A stretch of 64,000 bases of DNA from an uncultured Faecalibacterium sp. (GTDB lineage Bacteria; Bacillota; Clostridia; Oscillospirales; Ruminococcaceae): the NCBI GenBank assembly GCA_904394215.1, contig CAJFNF010000003.1, positions 34,267 through 98,266 of the forward strand, in the 5' to 3' direction. Under the pieces are notes generated by a model. It did not search any database. It was not told the DNA's origin and worked only from the letters and a program-made list of their open reading frames with translations. The translations under genes and the position numbers were made by a program. Positions 48,188-57,197 of this stretch are shown one piece after another (the first letter of the stretch is position 1; each line of letters opens with the position of its first letter).

Positions 48188-48833
48188 ATGAAAAGACGAA
48201 TGACCGCTGCTGTGATGGCTTTGGCCCTGGCCGCTGCGATGGCGCTGCCGGCCTCGGCATCTTCCTGATTTGACTGGTCGGTTTTCCAGCAGGTGGAGGG
48301 GATCAGCCTCACCGGGGAAGACGCGGCAGGGGAAGCCTATGCCATGGTGGATGCCCTGGCCAGCGGGGCAGACGGTCTGATCAGCGCAGGAAACGGCACC
48401 GTCCGGGTGATCCCGGCAGTGGGCACCAACGAGGATATGGACCTTTTCGGCCTGGTGCTGGATTACCGGGAGAGTGAGGCAAGAGGGTTTGACCAGGTGA
48501 TCGTGGTCATCGGGGACAACCAGTATTTCTTCTCTTCCGGCACCTCTCCCATTTGCCAGCAGACCCAGCTGCCCGATGGCACGGTGTGCGAGACGTTGAC
48601 CCTACTGCTGGACGGTGATTCGATCCGGATGGTAGAGGATCTGAAAGACCATCGGGATGAAGCTGTCCAGGTTGTGCTGGTGGGCTCGGGGGGGCATCAT
48701 ACACTTTGAGCTGACCGACGCCATCAAGGACGGCATCCTGAAGCTGTACCATCTGTATGTGGCGGCTGGGGGGACCCGGCAGGAAAACCTGGACACCATC
48801 ACCCAGGCCCACCATACGGCTATGAACGGCTGA
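48188..48833 (+). pseudogene. Disrupted secreted-protein gene (in-frame TGA at 48266 and frameshift at a G7 run, 48688-48694)
   Basis: MKRRMTAAVMALALAAAMALPASASS* then FDWSVFQQVEGISLTG... in the same frame to G7, then IIHFELTDAIKDGILKLYHLYVAAGG...HHTAMNG* in another frame. Confidence 0.7.
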
Positions 48834-48878
48834 TGGCTGCTGCCCGAGAAAAACCGGACTTTGATTTTTGTGCATTTT

Positions 48879-48910
48879 GCCCAGCCTCCCTGCAGGGGGC
48901 TGGGCGTTTT
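48879..48910 (+). terminator. Terminator-like hairpin after the pseudogene
   Basis: GCCCAGCCTCCC-TGCA-GGGGGCTGGGCGTTTT. Confidence 0.7.
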
Positions 48911-48986
48911 CGATGGAAGGGACTGTCCACAGCGGTGGGTTTGTGGTATACTGATAACAATTATGAGCAAGGAGCAAAAATAGGGA

Positions 48987-51494
48987 ATGGCAACCGATTT
49001 ACAGACAGAATTTTGTACCCTTCGGGATACTTACATTGAAAAACAGTTTGGCCGCCTGAACGAAATGCAGCGCCGGGCGGTGTTCACCACCAGCGGCCCC
49101 CTGCTGATTCTGGCCGGTGCCGGCAGCGGCAAGACCACTGTGCTGGTCAACCGGATCGCCAACCTGATCCGGTTCGGCAGCGCCCACGGCAGCTGCTGGA
49201 CCCCCCGCCCCGCCACCGATGAAGACCTGCGGGCCCTGCGCACCGCCATCATGACCGGAACGGATGTGCCGGCCTGGCTGGACGAGATGATGCGCTGCAA
49301 CCCGGTCCGCAGCTGGAACGTGATGGCCATCACCTTCACCAACAAGGCAGCAGGGGAGCTGAAAGCCCGTCTGGGCGCCATGCTGGGGGAAGAGGACGGC
49401 AAAGAGGTCTTTGCCTCCACCTTTCACTCGGCCTGCGTGCGGATTCTCCGCCGGTATGCCGAGGAAATCGGCTGGCCCCGCAGCTTTACCATCTATGATA
49501 CCGACGACGCCCAGCGGGTGATGAAGGCCATTTATAAAGAACAGAACGTGGATGACAAGTTCTTCCCGGTGAAGGCCGCCCTGAACCAGCTGGGCCGCTG
49601 GAAGGACCAGCTGGTGGACCCGGCTGCCGCTGCCAGGGATGCCATCGGCAAGACTAAACTGGAGCTGGCCGCCAAGATCTACGGCATCTATGAAAAGCGG
49701 CTTCACGAGGCCGGCGCCTTTGACTTTGACGGCCTGATTTACTACACTGTCCGCCTGCTGCAGGACAACCAGGAAGTTCGGGATTACTACCAGAACCGGT
49801 ATCGCTACCTGCTGGTGGACGAGTACCAGGACACCAGCGTGGCCCAGTTCCGGCTGGTGAGCCTGCTGACCGGCCCCGAGAAAAACATCTGCGTGGTGGG
49901 CGACGATGACCAGAGCATCTACCGCTTCCGCGGCGCCACCATCGAGAACATCCTGAACTTTGAGCGCTATTACCCCGGCGCCAAGGTGATCCGGCTGGAA
50001 CAGAATTACCGCTCCACTTCCAACATACTGAACGCTGCCAACTGCGTCATCAGCCACAACACCGAGCGCAAGGGCAAGACCCTCTGGACCAAAAACAGCG
50101 AGGGCGCCCCGGTCCACGTCTATCAGGCAGAGGATGAGCGGGACGAGGCCAGCCACATTGCCGAGGTCATCGGCCAGCACCTGCGGGAGGGCGGCCACCT
50201 GGCCGACCACGCCATTCTGTACCGGATGAACGCCCAGTCCAACCCCATCGAAAACTACTTCACCCGGGCCGGCATTCCCCACAAGATTGTGGGCGGCCAG
50301 CGGTTCAATGACCGCAAGGAAGTGAAGGACATTCACTCCTACATGTCCATTGTGGCCAACCCCAGGGACGACGTCCGGCTGCGGCGGATCATCAACGAGC
50401 CTGCCCGCAAGATCGGCGCTTCCACGGTGGATGCCATCGCCGACCTGGCCAGCCAGGAAGGGGTCAGCATGCTGGATATCATCAGCCGGGCCGATGAATA
50501 CGCCCGGCTGTCCCGGGCCATCGGGCCCCTGCTGAAGTTCTGGCAGATGTACCGCCAGCTGCAGGAGGCCCTGGATACCTGCCCCCTGGACCTGTTTGCC
50601 CAGAAGGTCATTGACCTGACCGGCTACCGGGCCATGCTGGAACAGCAGGCCAATCAGGGCCATGAGGATGCCCAGGACCGGCTGCAGAACCTGGGCCAGC
50701 TGGTCAACAACGTCAAGAGCTACTGCGACACCCGTGGGGTGGATGCCAGCCTGGAGGGCTATCTGGAAGAAATCGCCCTGATCAGCGACATTGACAGCTA
50801 CAATGAGGACGCAGATCAGGTGGTGCTGATGACCATCCACTCGGCCAAAGGCCTGGAATTCCCCTATGTGTTCCTGGTGGGTATGGAGGAAGGCATCTTC
50901 CCCAGCGAAATGAGCCGTTTCTCCCCGGAGGATCTGGAAGAAGAGCGCCGGCTGGCCTATGTGGGCATCACCCGGGCCAAGAAGGAGCTGTATATTTCCC
51001 ACAGCGTCACCCGGATGCTCTACGGCCGCACCTGCCGCAACGAGCCCAGCCGCTTTTTGAACGAGATTGAGCCGGAGTACCTGGAAACCACCCGCAGCCC
51101 GGCTCTGGAACGGCCCAGCCGCAGCTGGAACGGTTTTGGGGACAGCGTCCCCGGCGGCGCATCGGGCTATTCCGGGCCTTCGGGCCGGGGCCGCGCCGCT
51201 TCGGGCCGCAGCAGCGGCTACCTGAACCGGGAATACAACGCCGGGTCCCACCCGGTATCCTTCCCGGGGGCGCCGGCAGCGGGCTTTGCCCGGCCCGCAG
51301 CACCCCGCCCCTCGGCGCCGTCCAGGCACTATGCGCCGGGTGAGACGGTGTTCCACAAGGTCTTTGGCCGCGGCACCGTCACCAAGGTGACCCCGGCAGC
51401 AGGGGACAGCATTGTGGAGATTCATTTCGACAAGGTGGGCACCAAGAAGATGATGGCCAACCTTGCCCCGCTGACCAAAGGAACGGAGGAGTAA
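48987..51494 (+). CDS. pcrA: ATP-dependent DNA helicase PcrA/UvrD
   Basis: LNEMQRRAVFTTSGPLLILAGAGSGKTTVL, VDEYQDTS, SAKGLEFPYVF; C-terminal FGRGTV Tudor-like motif. Confidence 0.96.
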   Translation: MATDLQTEFCTLRDTYIEKQFGRLNEMQRRAVFTTSGPLLILAGAGSGKTTVLVNRIANLIRFGSAHGSCWTPRPATDEDLRALRTAIMTGTDVPAWLDEMMRCNPVRSWNVMAITFTNKAAGELKARLGAMLGEEDGKEVFASTFHSACVRILRRYAEEIGWPRSFTIYDTDDAQRVMKAIYKEQNVDDKFFPVKAALNQLGRWKDQLVDPAAAARDAIGKTKLELAAKIYGIYEKRLHEAGAFDFDGLIYYTVRLLQDNQEVRDYYQNRYRYLLVDEYQDTSVAQFRLVSLLTGPEKNICVVGDDDQSIYRFRGATIENILNFERYYPGAKVIRLEQNYRSTSNILNAANCVISHNTERKGKTLWTKNSEGAPVHVYQAEDERDEASHIAEVIGQHLREGGHLADHAILYRMNAQSNPIENYFTRAGIPHKIVGGQRFNDRKEVKDIHSYMSIVANPRDDVRLRRIINEPARKIGASTVDAIADLASQEGVSMLDIISRADEYARLSRAIGPLLKFWQMYRQLQEALDTCPLDLFAQKVIDLTGYRAMLEQQANQGHEDAQDRLQNLGQLVNNVKSYCDTRGVDASLEGYLEEIALISDIDSYNEDADQVVLMTIHSAKGLEFPYVFLVGMEEGIFPSEMSRFSPEDLEEERRLAYVGITRAKKELYISHSVTRMLYGRTCRNEPSRFLNEIEPEYLETTRSPALERPSRSWNGFGDSVPGGASGYSGPSGRGRAASGRSSGYLNREYNAGSHPVSFPGAPAAGFARPAAPRPSAPSRHYAPGETVFHKVFGRGTVTKVTPAAGDSIVEIHFDKVGTKKMMANLAPLTKGTEE

Positions 51495-51500
51495 ACGCCC

Positions 51501-52283
51501 ATGATGACGGTTCGACTGATTGCCCATACCCCCGACCCCGAAAAGGTGGTGGCAGCTGCCGCCAAGCTCTGCTATTCGGACAGCCACATCACCGACCTGC
51601 TGGACGGCCTGGATGAGGAAAAGACCGCCCGTTTCCTGAACATGCTCAGCGACCTGGGCCATGCCAGCCCCATTGAGCACGCCAGCTTCACCTTCGGCAT
51701 CGAGGGGGTGAGCCGGTCCCTGCTGGCCCAGATCACCCGCCACCGGATTGCATCTTTCAGCGTCCAGAGCCAGCGGTATGTGCGGCTGGATGATTTCCGC
51801 TATGTGGTGCCCCCTGCCATCGAGGCGGTGCCCGAGGCAAAAGCAGCTTTCCTGGCCAGCATGGAAGAGGACGCCAGCCGCTATCTGGACCTGGCCCGCA
51901 AGCTGGAAGAGGGCCACGCCGCCAAACTGATGGCGGAAGGCATGCCCGAAAAGGAAGCCCGCCGGAAGGCCGAGAAGATGGCCAACGAGGACGCCCGGTT
52001 TGTGCTGCCCAACGCCTGCGAGACCAAGATGGTGGTCACCATGAATGCCCGCAGCCTGCTGAATTTCTTCCGGCTGCGGTGCTGCGAGCGGGCCCAGTGG
52101 GAGATCCGCCAGCTGGCGGATGAGATGCTGCGCCTGGTGTACCCGGTGGCGCCCCACCTGTTCCGCACCGCCGGTCCCGGCTGCCTGGAAGGACCCTGCC
52201 CCGAGGGCAAGATGTGCTGCGGCCATCCCGCTCAGGTGCGGGACAAGTACAGCGCCCTCCGCGAAAGCTGTGGGCAGGCATGA
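51501..52283 (+). CDS. thyX: FAD-dependent thymidylate synthase
   Basis: ThyX motif TRHRIASFSVQSQRYV. Confidence 0.95.
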   Translation: MMTVRLIAHTPDPEKVVAAAAKLCYSDSHITDLLDGLDEEKTARFLNMLSDLGHASPIEHASFTFGIEGVSRSLLAQITRHRIASFSVQSQRYVRLDDFRYVVPPAIEAVPEAKAAFLASMEEDASRYLDLARKLEEGHAAKLMAEGMPEKEARRKAEKMANEDARFVLPNACETKMVVTMNARSLLNFFRLRCCERAQWEIRQLADEMLRLVYPVAPHLFRTAGPGCLEGPCPEGKMCCGHPAQVRDKYSALRESCGQA

Positions 52284-52972
52284 CCGGAGCAGAAGATCGG
52301 GGCTGCCTGCTGGTGATTGATGGCCTGGACGGCAGCGGCAAGGCCACCCAGGCCAGGCTTCTGGCCGAGACCCTGGCCGCCCAGGGGCGTCAGGTGCGGC
52401 AGATCAGCTTCCCCAACTATGCCAGCGACTCTTCGGCCCTGGTGAAAATGTATCTGGCGGGGCAGTTCGGGGACAAGCCCGACGATGTCAACGCCTACGC
52501 GGCCTCCAGCTTCTTTGCGGTGGACCGCTATGCCAGCTATAAGACCGACTGGGGCGCCTTTTACCAGGCGGGAGGCATTGTGATTGCCGACCGGTACACC
52601 ACCTCCAACGGCGCCCACCAGTGCTCCAAACTGCCGCCTGAGGCCTGGGACGCCTATCTGGACTGGCTGTTTACATACGAATACCAGCTGCTGGGGCTGC
52701 CTGCGCCGGACGCAGTGATCTACCTCCGGGTGGACCCGGCGGTGAGCCAGCAGCTGATGACTGCCCGCTACCACGGGGATGAGAGCAAAAAAGACATCCA
52801 GGAGCGGGATCTGGAATATCTGGAGCGGAGCCGCCGCGCCGCCGAATACTGCGCCCAAAAGCTGGGCTGGCAGACGGTGGAATGCACCCGGGCAGGCGCC
52901 ATGCGGACGGTGGAGGACATCGGCCGTGAGGTGCTGGCCCAGGCCCAGGCTGTGTTGCAAAAGAGCGAATAA
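52280..52972 (+). CDS. tmk: Thymidylate kinase
   Basis: IDGLDGSGKATQARLL P-loop, IADRYTTSN; ATGA overlap with thyX. Confidence 0.92.
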   Translation: MTGAEDRGCLLVIDGLDGSGKATQARLLAETLAAQGRQVRQISFPNYASDSSALVKMYLAGQFGDKPDDVNAYAASSFFAVDRYASYKTDWGAFYQAGGIVIADRYTTSNGAHQCSKLPPEAWDAYLDWLFTYEYQLLGLPAPDAVIYLRVDPAVSQQLMTARYHGDESKKDIQERDLEYLERSRRAAEYCAQKLGWQTVECTRAGAMRTVEDIGREVLAQAQAVLQKSE

Positions 52973-53017
52973 ACGCAAAGCATGCGATAATCAAGCGAAG
53001 AAGGGGGTATCTTAAAG

Positions 53018-53833
53018 ATGTTTCGTCTGATGGAGCCGTCAGACCTGACGGCTGTGGAGGAGCTTTGGGCTGCCCAGTGGGATGAGCCCGCCGACCTGGC
53101 CGAAAAGGCAGTCCGGCGGTTTGCCGGGGAGGAGAATACCTATCTGGCCGAGGAGAACGGTGCAGTGCAGGCATTGGTGCTGGCGGTGCCGGTGACCCTT
53201 CAGGGCCGCCGGGGCTGCTACCTCTATGGCCTGTGCAGCCGGGATGACACCACAGCCGCCGGCCTGGTGGACTATGCCTGCGACCAGCAGGCCGGGAAAG
53301 GGGCTGCCTTTATGGTGACGGTCCCTGCAGGGGCCCAGCAGGCGGCCTTCTATGGGGCTAGGGGCTTTGCCCGGGCCTTTGAGCTCCGGTGCCTCACCCG
53401 GGAGGTGCGGCGGAATCTCTGGAGCCAGGCGGACTTTGACGCAGTCACCGCCAAGAAGCTGTGCGAGCTGCGGAAAAAATACTGCCCCGACGGCGTGGAG
53501 CTGGACGCGGCCCGGATGGGGGTGGTGCTGGGTGACCTGTATGCCCGGGGCATCACCATCGTGTCCAACGACCACGGCTATGGCCTGTACTTCCGCAAGG
53601 AGGATACCCTCTTCTTTGTGGAGCTGATGGCCGACGACGACCGGGCTGCCGAGGTCCTGATGGAAGCTGCCCGCCAGAAGCAGGGCGTGGTGGAAAAAGC
53701 CGTTATCACGGTGGGGGCTGCCCAGCCCCTGTTTCTGGGGGAGGGCACCCGGCAGGAATACGGCATGATCCGGTTTGCCGGGGCGCCCTTTGATGTCAGC
53801 GGCAGCTACATGCGGCTGATGATGGAAAAATAA
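53018..53833 (+). CDS. GNAT-like acetyltransferase domain protein
   Basis: FRLMEPSDLTAVEELWAAQW start; acetyltransferase-like layout (AAFYGARGFARAFEL). Confidence 0.65.
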   Translation: MFRLMEPSDLTAVEELWAAQWDEPADLAEKAVRRFAGEENTYLAEENGAVQALVLAVPVTLQGRRGCYLYGLCSRDDTTAAGLVDYACDQQAGKGAAFMVTVPAGAQQAAFYGARGFARAFELRCLTREVRRNLWSQADFDAVTAKKLCELRKKYCPDGVELDAARMGVVLGDLYARGITIVSNDHGYGLYFRKEDTLFFVELMADDDRAAEVLMEAARQKQGVVEKAVITVGAAQPLFLGEGTRQEYGMIRFAGAPFDVSGSYMRLMMEK

Positions 53834-53892
53834 GGGGTTCCGGGCCTGCTTTTGGCGCCCGCCGGACCTCTGCAAGGAAGGACAAACATGGT

Positions 53893-55041
53893 ATGAAGGA
53901 TGCGAAAACGAGCAAGCATGCCGCCCAGCCCGCCAAAAAACACATCCTGCGGTGGGTGATTCTGGCCCTGGTGCTGGCTTTGGTGCTGGCAGCGGGAGCT
54001 GTGGCGCTGCTGTTCCGGCGTGAGATCAAGGGCAGCGGCGCTTCGGGCCAGACGGTCACCGTGGAAGTGAAGCAGGGCAGCGGTGTAGCTGCCATTGCCA
54101 GGCAGCTGAAAGAGGCCGGGGTGATCCGCTTCCCCCAGCTGTTCCGCTGGTACGTGGGCCAGCAGGGGGCCGCCGGCAAACTGCAGTACGGCACCTTTGA
54201 GCTGGAACAGGGGGCGTCCTATGACGACCTGATCGCATCCCTGTCGGTGTATGCGGCGGCGGATTCGGTCCGGCTCACCTTCCCCGAAGGAACCACCGCC
54301 ATTGCCATTGCCCAACAGATGGAGCAGGCGGGGCTGTGCACCGCCGAGGAATTCCTGGAAGAAGCCAACCAGGGGGATTTCAGCCAGTTCAAGTTCTGGC
54401 AGTACGTCCCCACCGATGAAGAGGCCCCCGGCCGCTTTATGAAGTGTGAGGGCTATCTGTTCCCCGACACCTACGAGTTCCTCCAGGACGGCACCGTCCA
54501 CGACTATGTGGCCACCTTCTATGCCCGGTTTGACCAGATGATCACCGATGACATCTACCAGGAGCTGGACCAGCAGGGGATGACCCTCCATCAGCTCATC
54601 ACCTTGGCGTCCTTTGTCCAGGAGGAGGCCGGCAACGACCAGGACAGCAATGTGGCCCAGGTGTTCCGCAACCGTCTGGCCGAGGGCTCTCCCTATCCCC
54701 GGCTGGAAAGCAACGTTTCCAGCCACGTCAAGAGCGACGAGGACAACAACTACCTGTGGAACTGGGTTGCCCCCTGGTTTGGCGGCTGGGATGAGATCCC
54801 CCAGGAGATCATCGAGGCCTACGACACCTACCAGCGCAATGGCCTGCCGGCGGGCCCGGTGTCCAACCCGGGCATCGACGCCATCCAGGCTGCCCTGGAT
54901 CCCCAGCCCGACGAGGAAGCCAAAGACGCCTATTTCTTTGTCACCGACAAGACGGGCCACTATTATTACGCCCAAACCCTGGCCCAACACCAGGCCAACA
55001 TCCAGACGGCCCGGCAGGTGAATGCCGGCCTGGAACAGTAA
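53893..55041 (+). CDS. mltG: Endolytic murein transglycosylase MltG
   Basis: N-terminal TM; ASFVQEEAGNDQDSNVAQVFRNRL and GLPAGPVSNPGIDAIQAAL. Confidence 0.95.
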   Translation: MKDAKTSKHAAQPAKKHILRWVILALVLALVLAAGAVALLFRREIKGSGASGQTVTVEVKQGSGVAAIARQLKEAGVIRFPQLFRWYVGQQGAAGKLQYGTFELEQGASYDDLIASLSVYAAADSVRLTFPEGTTAIAIAQQMEQAGLCTAEEFLEEANQGDFSQFKFWQYVPTDEEAPGRFMKCEGYLFPDTYEFLQDGTVHDYVATFYARFDQMITDDIYQELDQQGMTLHQLITLASFVQEEAGNDQDSNVAQVFRNRLAEGSPYPRLESNVSSHVKSDEDNNYLWNWVAPWFGGWDEIPQEIIEAYDTYQRNGLPAGPVSNPGIDAIQAALDPQPDEEAKDAYFFVTDKTGHYYYAQTLAQHQANIQTARQVNAGLEQ

Positions 55042-55067
55042 ACAACAATCAGAGAGGAACCATTGGT

Positions 55068-56297
55068 ATGTTAGAGATTCCCGAACTGCTGGCCCCGGCG
55101 GGGGACCTGGAGCGGCTGCGGTACGCAGTCTGCTACGGTGCCGACGCCGTCTACTGCGGCCTGCCCGAATTTGGCATGCGGTCGGCCCCGGCCAACTTTA
55201 CCCCCGAGCAGCTGGCCGAGGGCGTGATCTACGCCCACGCCCGGGGCCGCAAGGTCTACCTGACCCTGAACACCCTGCCCACCAACCAGGAGGCCGACCG
55301 GCTGCCCGACGCCGTCCGGGAGGCCGCTGCCGCAGGGGTGGACGCCTTCATCGTGGCGGACCTGGGCGTGCTGGATGCCTGTAAGACCTATGCTCCGGAT
55401 GTGGATGTCCACATGTCCACCCAGACCGGCATCACCAACTACGCCGCTGCCACCGCCTGCTACAAGATGGGCGCCAAGCGGGTGGTACTGGCCCGGGAGC
55501 TGAGCCTCACCGACATCGCAGTCATCCGGGATAAAACCCCGCCTGAGCTGGAGCTGGAAGCTTTTGTCCACGGTGCCATGTGCATGAGCGTGTCGGGCCG
55601 GTGCCTGCTGTCCAATTACCTGGCCGGCCGGGACGCCAACCGGGGCCAGTGCGCCCAGCCCTGCCGCTGGAAATACTACCTCACCGAGGAGACCCGCCCC
55701 GGCCAGCTGTACGAGATCGGGGAAGGGGAAGGCGGCAGCTACATCCTGAATGCCAACGACCTGTGCACCGCCCCCTTCCTGGATCTGATCTGCAAGGCCG
55801 GCGTGGACAGCCTCAAGATTGAGGGCCGGGCCAAGACCTTCTACTATGTGGCCAGCGTCACGGCAGCCTATCGGAAGGCCCTGGACCAGTACCTGGCTAA
55901 TCCCATGGCCGATGACTTTGAACTGTCCGAGGGCGTGCTCACCGAGCTGACCCGCACCAGCCACCGGCCTTATTCCCCGGGGTTCTACTTTGGCCCCGAC
56001 AAGGCCCGGCAGAACACTTCCAGCGCTTCTTACATCCGGGAATGGGAGTTTGTGGGCACGGTGGAGAGCTGGGAAAACGGCGTTGCCTCCTGCCAGCAGC
56101 GGGGCAAGTGGTCCCTGGGAGATACCATCGAGGCCCTGTGCCCCGACGGCACCAGCATTCCCCTGACCCCTGCCTGGATCAAAAACGAGGCGGGTGAGGA
56201 AGTCACTTCCACCCCCCATGCCATGGAAAAGTACACCATTCCCACCCCCGAACTGCCCCCCATGAGCCTGCTGCGCCGCCATACGGCAGAAGCCTGA
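55068..56297 (+). CDS. U32 family peptidase (TrhP/YrrO-like)
   Basis: ELLAPAGDLERLRYAVCYGADAVYCG, EAFVHGAMCMSVSGRCLLSNYLAGRDANRGQCAQPCRW. Confidence 0.95.
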   Translation: MLEIPELLAPAGDLERLRYAVCYGADAVYCGLPEFGMRSAPANFTPEQLAEGVIYAHARGRKVYLTLNTLPTNQEADRLPDAVREAAAAGVDAFIVADLGVLDACKTYAPDVDVHMSTQTGITNYAAATACYKMGAKRVVLARELSLTDIAVIRDKTPPELELEAFVHGAMCMSVSGRCLLSNYLAGRDANRGQCAQPCRWKYYLTEETRPGQLYEIGEGEGGSYILNANDLCTAPFLDLICKAGVDSLKIEGRAKTFYYVASVTAAYRKALDQYLANPMADDFELSEGVLTELTRTSHRPYSPGFYFGPDKARQNTSSASYIREWEFVGTVESWENGVASCQQRGKWSLGDTIEALCPDGTSIPLTPAWIKNEAGEEVTSTPHAMEKYTIPTPELPPMSLLRRHTAEA

Positions 56298-56323
56298 GGC
56301 CATCACGGAATGACATAACAAAA

Positions 56324-56371
56324 CAAGCTGCCCTGCTTTCCCGGAGCATACCGGAAAGGCAGGGCAGCTTG
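56324..56371. terminator. Strong hairpin terminator between U32 and cutC
   Basis: CAAGCTGCCCTGCTTTCCCGG-AGCATA-CCGGAAAGGCAGGGCAGCTTG; T-rich on the minus-strand 3' side. Confidence 0.85.
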
Positions 56372-56399
56372 CTGTATAAGGAGATGATGATGGCGTATT

Positions 56400-57164
56400 T
56401 TAGAGGCTGTCCAGCGCCTGGCGGGCCTGGCGGACCGCCTCGGGGTCGGTCTGCCACAGCTCAAACTCAGAGAAGCCCGGCAGTCCCATGGGCACCCCCG
56501 GCCGCCGGAAGGTCATCCGGCTGGGAAGGGTGTGCTTGCCTGACAGATGGAAGGAGCGGATGCCGGTTTCCCGGGCCAGCAGGGGAATGTTCTGGGCATT
56601 GACCCCCGACCCGGCCAGGATCTCGATCCGGCCCGCCGCTTTCTGCTGGATTTGGGCCAGCAGGGCCCGGCCGGTATAGGCATCGGCAGCCTGCCCGCTG
56701 GTGAGGATGGTGTTCAGCCCCAGGCTGCAGGCGGCTTCCAGACAGGCTTCTGCATCCCGGCAGACATCGAAGGCCCGGTGAAGGGCCAGGGCCACCGGCC
56801 TGCCCTGGGCAGCCTGGCGGGCTGCCTGGCAGATCCGCTCCATGGCGGGCAGGTCCAGATCCCCTTCCGGGGTCAGGACGCCGGTGACGATGCCGTCGGC
56901 GCCGGCCCCGACCAGCTGGGCCGCCAGTTCTTCCATCTGGGCCAGCTCCCATGGATCATAGCAGAAATCCCCCGCCCGGGGACGCAGCAGCACCCGCACC
57001 GGCAGGCCGGTCTCGGCCTTGACCTGTTTGACCAGGGCCAGGGAAGGGGTGGTGCCCCCGATGGACAGGTCAGCGCACAGTTCCAGCCGGTCGGCGCCGC
57101 CGGAGCGGGCCGCCAGGGCGCTGGCGGTGCTGTCTACACAGATTTCCAGAATGTTGCGGGACAT
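56400..57164 (-). CDS. cutC: CutC-family protein
   Basis: ILEICVDSTASALAARSGGADRLELCADLSIGGTTPS, LHRAFDV; start trimmed to MSRNILE. Confidence 0.93.
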   Translation of the reverse strand: MSRNILEICVDSTASALAARSGGADRLELCADLSIGGTTPSLALVKQVKAETGLPVRVLLRPRAGDFCYDPWELAQMEELAAQLVGAGADGIVTGVLTPEGDLDLPAMERICQAARQAAQGRPVALALHRAFDVCRDAEACLEAACSLGLNTILTSGQAADAYTGRALLAQIQQKAAGRIEILAGSGVNAQNIPLLARETGIRSFHLSGKHTLPSRMTFRRPGVPMGLPGFSEFELWQTDPEAVRQARQALDSL

Positions 57165-57197
57165 GGGGCAGCCCTCCTTGGAAGATGGAATGTACAA

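Noticed and set aside
48999-52226. 1075-aa minus-strand ORF opposite pcrA/thyX (and similar long antisense ORFs at 33755-36706, 4888-6924, 18918-20855, 11306-13327, 40157-41974)
   Set aside because: They lie opposite well-supported genes, have His/Gly/Gln/Leu-rich low-complexity translations typical of the reverse frame of GC-rich coding DNA, and show no SD or family motifs.
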